A stretch of DNA of 64,000 nucleotides from Ectocarpus siliculosus (taxonomy: Eukaryota > Sar > Phaeophyceae > Ectocarpales > Ectocarpaceae). Shown here one piece after another: positions 23,874 to 36,400 of the stretch. Below the pieces are notes generated by a model, which made no database searches, was not told where the DNA came from, and saw only the letters and a list, made by a program, of their open reading frames with translations. Location of the stretch: positions 843,412 to 907,411 of the forward strand of contig FN649747.1 of NCBI GenBank assembly GCA_000310025.1, given 5' to 3'. The translations under genes were made by a program, and so were the position numbers. Positions within the stretch are counted from its first letter, which is position 1. The number at the start of each line of letters is the position of its first letter.

Positions 23874-26325
23874 AGGGCCTTGTGAAAAGATTATATGTAG
23901 TTCCATTGGTTGTGTTTTTCGTATGTTGTGAATGGGCGTCGTGTTTACCTCTGGGTCGGTGACATCTGTGGGGACAATTGTCGACGTGCACGGACAAACA
24001 ATGACTAGGGCAGACTTTCCCTGGGTGGGGCCGAGTTGAAGCGCCTTCGTGCTCCTCCAAGCACTTACCGCATACGAGCACGCCACCCGGCGTACTGCAA
24101 ACAGTACTCCGAGGTCATGTCTTACCCCACTGGTCGGTCAACAGCTGTGGTGCGTGCAGAGATCACGTTGTTTATCTTTATAAATATACATTGTTACGGT
24201 TAGCATCACGGTCGCTGCAAGTTTGTGTTAGTTCTCATGACTGTTCCTGGCGTGTTTCGCTACGTTTGACGGTTTTTTTTTAGCCTGCTTTTTCTCGTTT
24301 CTTCGCATGTTTGATCTGGGTTCCAGCCGGTTTGGCTTGTCTTGTCGCTTTCTGGAACCACGCCACGCATGTCGGCTCTCGACGAGCGAGAGGTAGCAGC
24401 GACACGATTCTGCTTCGGACGATGCCATTGTATCGATATCCTCCTGTCTCTTCTCTCTCTTCCCTGGAGCAGGGTAGACTTTGTCCGACCAACACTATTT
24501 AGAGCTCGCTAGAGGTACCTGCCCTAGACCGAGTTTCAAAGCTCGATTGCTGCGCAACCAGGCTTATTCCAACACCGAAAATGGTGGTCTTGGAAACAAC
24601 ACGTCGCGGTATTTCCGTGCACGTATCGGGCTCTTTCCGCGCCCACTTCGTTGTGGAGCAATCGAGCTTTGAAAGCTATCGGTCTAGGGGGGGTGCAATC
24701 TCTCCGCATCTCTCTTTCGGCGTATTTATCTCGGAATGCGGCGATGGCTTAAGGAAAATAAATACACACACAGAAAGACCACCCATTGACTCAAGCTGCT
24801 GTATACTGCAGTACCCGGGTAGTGCGTTCTTCGGAGTACAAAGACGATATATCTGATAGGTAGGACAAGATCCGGCATAACCCCTGGGGAAGAAAACACC
24901 CATTGGTGAGCCTCAACAGCTAGCTACGTATGGCTTACGAGTCTTGAAGTATGGCAGCGGCACAGTTCTTATCATCCACGAGCACGCGAGACTCTCAACT
25001 TGTTTTCTTACTCGGTTACAACGTGGACAGGAGAATGGCAATGGAGCGTGGGACGTGCAAGAGGACAACGACTACCACAAGTATTTCATGCTACGCGGAC
25101 ATGTATCGCTGGGCATTGGCCACTACAGGATAAGCAATGCAGATTAGTGTGAGGTTGTGGTTCTGGCACTGAAGTGTTGGTTACACGCCAACACCAGACG
25201 CAGTTGCTTTGATGCCTGATGGATCGTTTTTGGGCGGATTGAGGAGGCGTGAGGTGCCAGAACTTGATGGGGTTGGGTGTTCGGGGTCGTTTCTGAACGT
25301 GCAAGAGAAACGAGTAATAAAACCCATCTTGTTTGAAGAAATCAGGCTTCCTCTAGCATCGATGGTGTCGATGAAGATATCTGACGCGATGTGTGAAGCA
25401 AGAAACGAGCAATGGTCAGCAGTTGTCGTGAGATTCCACCCTCCGTGTTTTCCGCGATGCTCTGCCAAACGAGATGATGTCGTAGGAAACAAGGCGAAAA
25501 AAGGGTGCGGAAGGATACGAATGTATGCACCCTCTCGCCCCCCATGGGGCACCAATTTGGGCGATAGTACCCACAAAATAGATATCTTTTGGAAGGCGAG
25601 GCTACTGTACCTCTGGGAAAAAAATGATTTTGTGCCTTCCACTCAACAAGACACTAATATTAGTTTTGCCCGCGTGGGAGATGTTGGTGCGATTCATTTG
25701 CCACAAGACATTGCAAGACAGCCTAAACTCCCAGCCAGATTTAAAACCTGTATCAACCACAGGCAAAACACGAGCAAGACGCACAGAATATACCTGGCAA
25801 AGATTTCACGGTGCTACACCTCACGGTTCTGTAACTCGGCCCGCCCTTTTAATCTCGGCTTGCCCTCTCTTGTGGCCGCTTGGCTTGCTTTTTTGAAAAG
25901 GAGATCTTTTTGCCATACCCCCTCTCTCTCCGTGTCTCTGCCCCTCTTTCGGCAAAAGCACAATGTCCGCCAGCCAATGACGTGTATCTGAACCCTTGCT
26001 GTTTGAAAGGGGAAACATAAATGAAACGGAGACGCCCACGTCCAAGGCCCTACTGACCTGGACTATTGGTGGTCTACGCCGGCCTGCGAAAAGCTCCGTG
26101 GCACTGTCATCGTCAGCCAATGAACGCATCGGGAAAAAAAATGTCAGACCGCATGGTGCCAGCACCCGGAAGCCGGAAGCAGCTACTTAATGCATATAAC
26201 ACACACATTCACAGCACACATCACTCCCTGGGATACATGAAGCGGACGAATGGAGCCTCGGACCAACAGCTGTTCAAGAACTCACTCTTGTGTTGCATCC
26301 ACACAATAGGCGAGAGACAACCAAG
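23874..26325. other. intergenic region; one long ORF of unknown value
   Basis: After the methyltransferase stop the DNA is T/G-rich. A plus-strand frame at 25212-25991 (about 260 codons) is the longest, yet its composition drifts and no domain is visible; the minus strand is open for 153 codons across the same part (25181-25642). I would not call either a gene. A foldback element lies at 24522-24693. Confidence 0.4.
24522..24693. mobile_element. foldback (MITE-like) element, copy 2
   Basis: Left arm CCTAGACCGAGTTTCAAAGC continues to TCGATTGC; the right arm is its imperfect inverse, with GCAATCGAGCTTTGAAAGC then a path to GGTCTAGG. Arms are about 35 bases, longer and better paired than in the copy at 10236-10404. 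The middle differs between copies. Confidence 0.65.
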
Positions 26326-29300
26326 ATGACGTCGAGAGTGGCACTTCGGCACGCCCTCAAACGGCTCCTATGTGTGTCCTCGATCTTACTGCAAGGGCTC
26401 GCTACCGGGCGACTACACTCTCCAAACGTATCCGTGAACTTCGACGTTGAAAATGAGCATTACCGAGAGCTTCCTCTGGCTGTGCTACGGGTGACCCCTG
26501 CCAACGGGGGCGGAGCCCCTCCTGTGTCGGATCTGGCTGTTTTCGCCGAAGATCCAAACTGGGCGTGCAAGGTACGGAGCTACATTAGCTGCCGTTGAGA
26601 ATAACCAGGCTCAAATTTGGGGCTACCGCTATAAGCTTTCGATCCTACACAACGTCCTATGCGGTAGTCCATGCTCGACGGGGCTGTGGGGGTGGAATAA
26701 AAATCACTCGGGCCGCCCCCTGCCCCTGCTATACACTATATATGTGTGCCCATCATTGCTAAATGCAACATGTAAAAATATATGCGTTGATATCCTACGT
26801 GATGCATGTGTAGCCTGAGCCTACAGTCTACATCTTTGATCCATTGCTGCAAATATCGACCTGCTGTGACCCGATGTCCCCAGGGCATGCGAAAAAACGA
26901 TCCACATCTTTGTCCCGAAAGTAGTTGGGTCTCCCGGAGCCACCAACGGCGTTGAGGCACTCTGTTGTGCGCACACGACAGAATACGGATGTCCGGGGGA
27001 TACGCGGATGTTACGGGTTCGATGGACTTGAAGCGCGAGACTGTCTACTTGCCTTGCCCATGTCTCACTCTCTAAACAAGGACTTTGAGGCACTCCTCTT
27101 CTGTGCAGAAACGCTCCCGACAGGAGCCGTAAAACGTGACAATGAGGTACACGCGCCGACACCACACCCCATAAAATATGTGGCCTCTTCGCACGGTGCC
27201 CCCCGATTATATCTGTTGTGTTTGTCGAGCAGCGTAGGAGCCAAGAAAATAGAGGGACGTACCTCAATGCCCCCTCTCTCCCCCCCTCGCTATTGCTGCG
27301 GCCTGATCGAAGTTTATTGGTTCACTTCAAGTATGTAGGAGTGGGTATGGGTGTTCTGACTATAGTTTCGTACTCTACAAGCCATATACACGGCGTATAG
27401 TTTTAAGGATGACCGTGTACTACAGTAAACCCTATCCCTCACCCTAACCCTGGACACCCCCGCTTGGTGATGTGCTAGCCTGGTCCAGTGAAAACCCGGC
27501 GTGCCTGTCCCGGCTTTGTAGGGATGCGAGGTCAATGGTCTAACGACTACGGCATGCACGGCTTCGAGTACCCCCCCCCCCCACACGCGAAGATGGTAGC
27601 TAAACAAGTTGTAGTTAGTGGGCGGAAAAGGCGGGAAGTTATACAATCGATAAAATAAAAAAAGGGGAAGGATTTTTTTCTTGAGCCACATTTCGCAAAG
27701 TAGGAAGGAACGATTAGCGGTGCCCCGTCCTCTCGAGGACGCGCGGCCCATGGTCTAGCCGCTATGGCATATACAACATGAGTATGCCCCCCTCCCCGCT
27801 CAGTTTTCGCCTCGTCGAGGTTTGGAGCGAACGGTGCATCCTGGTGTGTCCTAAGGAGCCCCTACGTCTACCTGTCTTTTCTATTTATTTTTTATGTATA
27901 GGGTCAAGGTTATTCTGTAGCAGCTCTAACAGTAATGGTGATCCAATCGTCTGGCGAGCGAGAAATACCCCATGGTGTACCTGCGGCCTATACTGCGTCC
28001 AAACGGTGGTCATTTGGTATGCCGTTGTTGATCTCCGACAACGTCCATGAGGTTTTAGTTTCTTGATGGGTGAAGTATCACTAGGGGTAACACAGTGCGA
28101 GTGTTCCGCGCGCTGATTTGTTTTGTTTTGCACCGCTGCTATTGGTACTGGCATTTAGAATGGACTGGCTAAGTCGTTGTTTAAGTGACCTTTCTAACGC
28201 ATGGCCAGCGGCGTCACAGCGATCCAAAAAAATCTAGCGAACGATGCGGAGCCCTGGTCTCATGGTTGATCTCCTGACGATGAAGACACGCGGCGGATTT
28301 TCGCACGGTCTAGCCAGGTCTAAATCCGCCGTTGATTCGCGTGAAGTTGGCCATCCAGAGAGCTGAAGGAGAGGGGTGATGCAACCGCAACCCCATTGCG
28401 ATGACGCAAAATTTTCGAACGGGACCAAAACCAGAGGTGCCTAGCAAGGTGGACTGAATCGCTCAGCAACTTTACACTCGGAGGGCATCTAGGAGAAATA
28501 AGTGTACCCGCGTGTGACTCCAATTGATTAATCGAACAACCAAACGGAAGTTTGTGTAGACTGGCGCCAGATCAGACGGGACAAACACATGCACACACCT
28601 ACACAGCAGTGATTTGTTTGGTAGGATGTTTTAGGGGATCTGTCACAGGCTGCAACGCCGGGGAACGTCACAGGCTGCAACGCCGGTGAACGTTTGACCC
28701 TCACTCGTTTTTCTCTGTCGTCTCGCAGGTTGAAAGGTTCATGGTCCAGGCGGGGGCGGACCGCCATGGCGTTGAGAATGCTTTGGACCAAGTGCGCCAT
28801 GTGTCGTGGGAATCTGGCCGGACGCTACTAGGGAAGTATTTGGTGCTGCTCGCTTTTGCAGAGGTGAGAGCGTGGTCGACATTGGAGTCTACAGTGGACT
28901 GGCTACACCTGCAGCTGACAACGGTCGAGGATGCCAGTCCACGACAAAAATAACGGAGAAGAAACGATATCTTAAGCAGACTCTCGAGATACCCACGTTG
29001 ACCACCACAATGTATTTTTTTCGCCTTTTACCCCCGGGAGGGCATATTTCGCTGTTTGTCACGCGAGAACAAGTCAAAACACAGGTAGGTCCATGGCGAA
29101 TTTATCCTGGACTTCAACCTACATAATTCAACGTAATGTCTTATCTCTCCATTGAAGCATCGTACGCCATCGCCCTGGTGGTCTAGTGGTGGACCTCGTG
29201 AACCTACTAGTAGCGGGTGGTTAGTTTGGCTCTCTCTGCCGTGACATGATTCGTCTTGGGGGAGGGTCAGACGACAACCAGAACCCCATCGTGCATGCAT

Positions 29301-30296
29301 CGAGAACACATACATCGTGCTCAACTGCGAATTGCGAAGGGGCTGCATACTGTAGGGGGGTATAAACCCGGAACGCTTGATCCCGGCAAAACAAACGCTT
29401 TCCTTACCACGCAGTTCTGAGCTTCAGTAATGATTGACTGCGGTTCCTTTTTTCACTCCACTCCAACGCTCTACCTTGTTCGAACAGGATGCACTCGACG
29501 TTGGAAATGAGGGAGCTCATCCAAGCAGATTAACGAGGGCGGTGCTTGCAGCGTCGACGCATACTGCTGAGGCTCATTTTCTTCTCGTGGCAGACGGATT
29601 CGAACTCGACGCCATGACAAGAGAGGCCACGGTGAGGTTAGATTTAGGGCGTCTTGACTGCGTTTGTAAGAGCCAAAATAATTCGTGAGAATCAGGACGT
29701 TTCACAGTTAGTTTTATGCTGTTCCGTCAAGGTTGTTGTACAGGTTCTCAACGGCCGGCCATTGGAATGACGGACATGAGAGAGAAATCGGAGACGCATA
29801 TTGCTGCGTGAGAAAGATTCACCTGCTATCCATGCGGAGTACGCACACAGCAACGTATTATGGTGGGTCAAAAGAATCACAAGCTTGTCTTGTCGTGTCG
29901 TGTGTTCGTGCAGGAACGCGTGCTACATGACAAAGGCTGGAAAAGTTTCACAGCTATTGAGTTGCCAGAATTCGAAGGATTTTCATCTGGTGAGCATCCA
30001 AGCGGCAAAAGAATGGGAACGGTTGTTCTTTAGATGTTCCTAACTCGTTCAGGACTAGCTCGCTTGTGTAGGACCTCCTGAAAACGTGCGTGAAGCATAA
30101 TCATTGTACCTGAGAAATCATGACGATTTGTGAACGAGGGGATTGGGGCACAAGGTTATCTTAATTAACCTGTGCAGCCCACTGCATGAACCCACCGTAT
30201 GTTCGCATGCAGACACGTCGGCGAGGAGAGCGAATCCCCTATGGTAGAACACAGAGAACCACTAAACCTGCCGTCGTCGCAACTATTAGCATCTGA
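26326..30296 (+). CDS. secreted protein of unknown function (about 6 exons)
   Basis: Exon 1, 26326-26571, starts with a signal peptide (ALKRLLCVSSILLQGLA) and ends at AAG|GTACGG. Later exons: 28729-28863 (VERFMVQAGADRHGVENAL), one ending at 29082 with PPGGHISLFVTREQVKTQ whose start is unclear, 29488-29631 (HFLLVADGFELDAM), 29914-29989 (LHDKGWKSFTAIELPEFEG) and 30178-30296 ending in TGA. Phases match where both ends are defined. Total is near 270 residues. The layout of a signal peptide, a short domain, then a helical exon recalls genes E, F and G, but I see no methyltransferase motif and assign no activity. It ends 166 bases before the ATG of the large glycosyltransferase gene. Confidence 0.45.
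27461..27573. repeat. 113-bp dispersed repeat, copy 1
   Basis: The segment from CGCTTGGTGATGTG to GAGTACC recurs at 58244-58355, with the best match over GGGATGCGAGGTCAATGGTC. It contains TGGTCTAACGAC, resembling a tRNA A-box. It lies in intron 1 of the secreted-protein gene; the other copy lies in an intron of gene F. Confidence 0.75.
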
Positions 30297-30461
30297 CCGA
30301 CACACTATTTGCGTAGCAGATGAGCGATGGTCCTTACAACTGTTGAAAAGTACCAAGAGCGTAGGGACGGGCTCTCCAACCCATGGTTGTCCCTGAGTTC
30401 GATCTGACCTGTGAGTGCTGCCGTTCCCATCGGACTTTCATGTGCAGCTGTCAATCGAGCC

Positions 30462-33400
30462 ATGAAGATTGTACCCGGAAACTCCGTGGTGGCTATCTTG
30501 TCCACATGGGCACTCTTGCTCCCCGCCAGCTCCGTGGACACCTGCACCCCAACGACCAAGGATGCAGAATGTTTTGGCAATGTCGACAGCGATGCCGGCA
30601 GGGAGGGGGCAGCAAGCGACGTCTTTGTCGCGTACGAGCGACTGAAAAGCGTCGTCTCCGTTGCCATCCCACCCACGGAATCCAGCAGGATGGACTGCCC
30701 TTTTGGGTCACCAGTTGAAGGTACAGAGAATACCCCTCCAGGCGCCGAGGGGAGGCGTAAGAACGAGGGTGATCATCTCCGCCATCGAAGCAACACAGAC
30801 CGTCAAAGAGGGGGCTTGCTTGTGAGCGCCTTACTGCCCCGGACGAATTCAGATCGGCGAGGCGATCGTGACGATCACGTTTCAGCGTGGTCCCAGGGGA
30901 GCGCGCAGCAAGAGGGGCATGTTCAGGGTGTAGCCCAGGAAACAGAAACGGCTGAGTGGTTACCCTCAAGATCGTCTCCGCCGCTTGCACCACCTCGGGA
31001 AGCACCGGCTACGAGGATCAGCGATACAGCGCGTATACCTCTACTGGTGTTCGATACCGAAACCTTTTTGGCCCTGGGGGATCTCGACGAGCGATTCTCT
31101 TTTCAGGGTGGGGTCGCCGAGTGGATTAGTCGAGCACAACCGAGCAGTGCTAGTGACTGCAGATACAACAATGCTGGCCGGCACCTTGGCGCGCTCAATA
31201 CAGTGCGACCAGCAACAGAATATGGGAGCGCTACCTCTTCCCCCTGTACTGGGCTCGCTGTCAAGCACGTACATGAACGCAAATGGGGTAGATTGTTTGT
31301 CAGGACTTGGCCGGGTTACAGCGCAGGCACAGCATCCCGGCGTACTGCAGGTTCTACGGAAGAGCACCGAACGGGAGAAGCACAGCATCGTAGTGCGGAT
31401 CCGCTTGAAGACGGTGTTCAACGTGATAAGCCTCTTGAACAGATCTTGCGACAAGGCAAAGGCGGGGATGGATTCCGTCAGCTGGAATATTCTAGGGATC
31501 CACCGGCACCAGATGAGGTCGTCATCGACAAGCGGAATCAGATCTCCCCAGAGGCACTGGAGGCCTTGGTTCAAGCTGACAGTGATTTGTTTTTCTTGCC
31601 TCTGCTGCTTGAGGCCCCTTCCCCAGGTGAGATCACGTCGTGTCGGCTTCGAGGTTTTTGCGGTGGGACAGAAGGACACCGACTGTGCAAGTTAGTGGGA
31701 GTGGGGGTCACTTGCATGTACCTGGAGGCAGAGGTTGAAGGAGGCTGGGGAATAAACTATTTGTATCCAGTCATGTCCTGTGTTGCTGCTGAACTACAAG
31801 ACGGACAGTGTGATGTAAGGTATACGGAGACCTCGTTTTCCACGGGGTTGCCCGGCATGCGGAAGTACCGGTGTCGTCTTCGACACGTCTGTTGTTGCAT
31901 GGATGCGGTTGCCAACACAAAAACCGCGATGAAGGTAGAATACGAGGCAAACAAGCACTAAACTAGAGCGATTAGTGGTCGGACAATTAGATTAGTAAAT
32001 GGCAGCATGGAGAAAAGCAAGCGAGACAAAGGACACAAAGGAGGAAAGCCCAAGCGACGGAGGAGATTCAAAATCGACGTGGCGAAGAACAGCCAAGACT
32101 GGTAAACATGTGCTGGCTCCGTACGACAGGGCCCCGTTCGAACGATCAAACAGTGCCTACGCTTTACACCTATTTACAGCCCGGTCTCCTCCTACAATTT
32201 TTTCAGAGCACGATGATGCTGATTCCGTGCGGCGGTGCATGATATTCCACTCGGAGTGGATGGAGAGAACCCCAGACAAGGTCCTAGAGGATAATGTACT
32301 CGACAGGCGAAAGAGGTTTCCCGTGGCGGTGGTGGTCGTGATACACGATGAAAACTCCCTAGTGCGTGCAGCCCTGGACGAGGTTGCCATTGTGGTGGAA
32401 CACATCGTGAGTGACAATGTTCATCAATGTACGGTAAAACGGATCGTTTGCAGGGAGAGATTGCCTTCAGCAATTATTGGTGGAGCAGGGCTATTCTCCC
32501 GTTCAAAACTATGTTATTCAACAGCACGCACGACCCCTTGTGAGCATGGTACAGAATAACGATGCGTGATCGCTACAGAAACGGTATCTAACTTCCGTGT
32601 TTGGGATGGATTCCTCATCCAGTGACGAACATGGACAGAAAAAGAGTGTCAGCGCAGGCGTTGAAGGGTACGGCGCGACAATAGCTACGATGAACGTTTC
32701 CTTACTCCTAATAGCAACATCACCCCCAACCCTACCGCCAAACGCTTAAGATCTTGAGTTCCCCATACAGTTGGGCAAGTCTCTTGATTAAGGCTTTGGG
32801 GGGCAGAAGCAAATTATACCTCCCAGGAAAAGGTCGGTACTACTGATGCAACCACCCCGTCGGCAGTACCCCATGCCTTTGCAATATGACAGAAGTGTTG
32901 GGGATGGGTTTCAAGCGAAGTCTCCCATCTTCTTGTGAACCAGCGCATTTAACGTTCGATTAAAGCTGAGATTATGGGTGTTTGTTGCAGATCAGCCCCC
33001 CAACTAATTGGAAATTGCCTTAATGTCGCATACGAGGAACACTTCATACCAATTCAGCCGTTGTTATGTTTGATTTGTGTAACTTTTGAAGGAGTAGTAC
33101 ATGCATAGCTCTTTGGCAAGAGACCATAGCACGCAACCCACTCGTGCTATCCATCACGAATACACCACTTGCGCTGCATGCGCGTATATACCACGCCATA
33201 AAGATGTGCTGTCTAGTTTTTGCATTTAGTCGTATGCGTATGAGCCCTTCGTGGAAGCTTCCTTCCTGACCTCCTTCGCCCACCATCCGTTGAACAGCTC
33301 ATCTTGGTTAGCTTGCAATCTTGGCACGGGGCCGGCAAGGATACATCCCCGACACTGGAACTCCTGAATGATATGTTGGAGGACGCTGATTCTCCTTCTT

Positions 33401-36400
33401 TCGGCAAGGTTTGTGAAATGTCCGTGCCCGTTTCCGCTTCGCGTTACTACGTGGTAAGGCCTAGGTCGTACGCATGCATGTCCTTCGATGCTACCACTTA
33501 TGACAAGTTGCAGGTGTAGGCTAAACGCACCAGAACTGCAAGCAGACTCCCCTTGTGCAGGCAAATCCGTGGGAAAGAAAGCGTCTGTGACCATATCAGT
33601 TGCGTGCTCCGGCGAATACTGATAAAAAAATAATACAATCAAACAAGTAATATAGTTGAGGCTTGCGTTTGTTCGTATCATTTGTTGAGTTGCAGCTCCA
33701 GGTGGAGGTTGGTTCCTGGGCTACCGAGCGCGAACAAAGGCAGCACGGGGATTCCCTCATCAAAAAAGACCCCAGGTGAGGGAAAAACCAACATCCTCCG
33801 GACGGGCAATTTTGGTCCGGTAACCCTGCAACAAGGTACAGGGATCCTGTCGCGCTCCGCCCCGCTGTTTGTTTTCGTTTGGTGGTGGTCTGATCGATCA
33901 CGCAAGCATCCTGCGCGCCTGCTTGTCATTCCTCGAGTCTGGTCTTGCCGAAATGCTTGAGCTATACCGCTCAAGCATTGTGTGAGTTCTTCCCGATAGT
34001 CTTGCTTCAGGTCGCCGCTGTCATCTCTTTTCAACAACACAAGCAATGCTAGGCTCGAATAGCAAGCTGTGACCAACATCCGATTTTTTTTGTCTGGCGA
34101 ACCCTCCCGTTCCGTGCGAAATGTCTGAGCTCTGCCTGCCTGTGCTATCCTGCACCATTTTTGTTGAGGCGTGTTTGCCCCCTTTGTCGTTTCCCCGGGC
34201 TCGAGCAGAGATTTCTTCCGGGTGGTTGTGATGAACGGGGACGAGTTCTGGCACCCTGTGGAACTTGCAAAGTGAGACGCGTTGGCGGGGATTGTCAGCA
34301 GATATTGAGCCCCTTGTGTCTGGTGCCGCAAGCAGTCTTGTTGTGCAAACCGCCGAAGCTGATATCACCAAGTTAACTATCGACACACGGACTTCGGCTC
34401 CTTCCGTAGACGACGTCGTTGATGGCGTGCTGTGTTAGTTAGTGTAAGCCCGACCGAGGGCAGGCTGGCGGTCTTCCTTGAGATTAGTCAAAGAGACGGA
34501 GGGGCCAACGAGGGAGGGGGGCCTCGAGGAGAGCCCGCACGCCCATGCCAACACGTAGCATTTGGAAGAATCGCATACATACCCGCCAGTGGTGTCTGGA
34601 GTGCATATCGGTTATCGTTTTAAGGGCAGTCTCTCACTGCTAGCGTGTGTGAAGTCAGTAATATTCCATGCTTCTTGTACACGTGCGATGGACGCAGAAC
34701 TTTATGCATGATGTCGTCTGGACTGAAGGCTGTTGTGAATTGTAGGAATGCGCAATGTGGCTCAAACCTTCGATTCACGTCGACGTCTTTTCTTGCACGT
34801 GGGAACCATACCCACTTGATGCCCCCAACGTCCCCCTCTACTCGAAGGTGGTAAGGTACGGATTAATCTGTACAGTTCACCAAACCGCTCAGTGCCTTGT
34901 GACCGAGTTTGTTACCTCTGCTCACGTCGACAGTGAAGCGTGAAGCACGAACATCAACCTTCCCCCGTCTCAGCTGGTCCTACCACCTGTTGCACATGAC
35001 GTTTGGTTTGCCAGGGCGCTAGTGTTGGCCGCGAAACATCCGGAAGCAAGGTGTTCGGTAGCAGAAGTTGACATCTACTGGGCCAGTGTAAGGTCGCTCG
35101 TGGTTCCGGCGAACATGCACATGGTGTGGCTCAAAGACCCGCATCGTTGTGAATGGTGAGTAAATAGAACATAGAGTGCCTCGGAACTGCATGGTGGGAA
35201 GCAACATAATGTTTACTTTTATGCGGACGAGGGCACCTTCAGTCTTGCGTTTTGGGGCATGTGCAGCGAAAATGCATCCACCTTCGCATAGGCCATGCGA
35301 GAAAATCTCGAAGCAGCTGTCGAAGGTCACCCACGACAGTATCAACGTCTGAATCATTTTTGAGACTTGCACTCGGCTACCGTTGCTAAGATCACATCAG
35401 CTGTCACGGCATAGGCCTTCGGATTACATCAACCCAGTCGAAAATAATGGAAAGAGCATAGCATCCGAGGTTCAACCAAGCAAACAATCGAGACCAAACT
35501 TGTTTCAGCCTCTCTATTTTTGACCTTATAGCTGTCATGCCGTTCACTCTCGCTGTTTGAACGTGCATTTTTCTGAAGCAACGACAAGCTCTATCTACTC
35601 GTTGCATCGACACGAATCGAGTTTCTTGCTGCAGCAATTTTAACCTTGCCTTCCTATTTCGATTTAGGAGCGAACACCGAGCCATTACGTGCGACGTCGA
35701 TATGAGCGACGAGGAGGTTGAGGATCAGGTTGGTGTCTTGCCCATCGGCAGATCAATTGGGGTCATCAGACGTCTGAGCTATCACGAGGAGCGCCACGAT
35801 TTGGAGCAGCTGCAGCTCAAGTCAATTTCTGGAACGCTCGCGGTTGTCAACGCCGAGGGCAATGACGATGGTCGTCCTTTACTACCCCGCTGGGTTACCG
35901 GGGAAAGTGGTGACTCTGCTCTCGAACCTGCCCTCGTCGGGGCCAGCGCTGTGTGGTCCAAGTTATTGGAGGCTACGTCATCTAGAGATCATTGTGGGCA
36001 CGCTCCGTGTGGCAAGGTAAAAGTGTGCCCGTATCCCGTGCGCTCTGTTACTAACGGATTGGTGTAAATCGTTTTTCACGAAGCGAGGCCACGAAACGTT
36101 GTGAACATTCTCACGGTGGACATATCTCGCTTTCTTTGGCGACTACGACCTTTCCCGCTCCTTCTGTCTCTGCGTGTCTTACTCGCAGGGTAAACACATA
36201 CATGCAGACTGGGCGGACCTTGGAGAAGAAATGTCGCGAGTTCAGGGGGCTGCAGTTGTTAAAAGGGCGGACCTCGTCAAGATCCCTGGCGCAATAGCAC
36301 CGGCCAACAGTTTGGACTTCGTCAAGACCCTGCAGTCATATTTCGCTATTTTCAGGAGCTCTCTTTTTCCCACCAGGTTTGGAGCGGCGCCCGTCCACCC

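Noticed and set aside
29170-29210. Possible tRNA gene (GGTCTAGTGGT)
   Set aside because: No acceptor stem, anticodon arm or B-box can be paired; noted only as a possible SINE remnant.
30985-31695. Second plus frame and a minus frame (31041-31679) inside the first exon of the large gene
   Set aside because: The 388-codon frame joins the next exon in phase and these do not.
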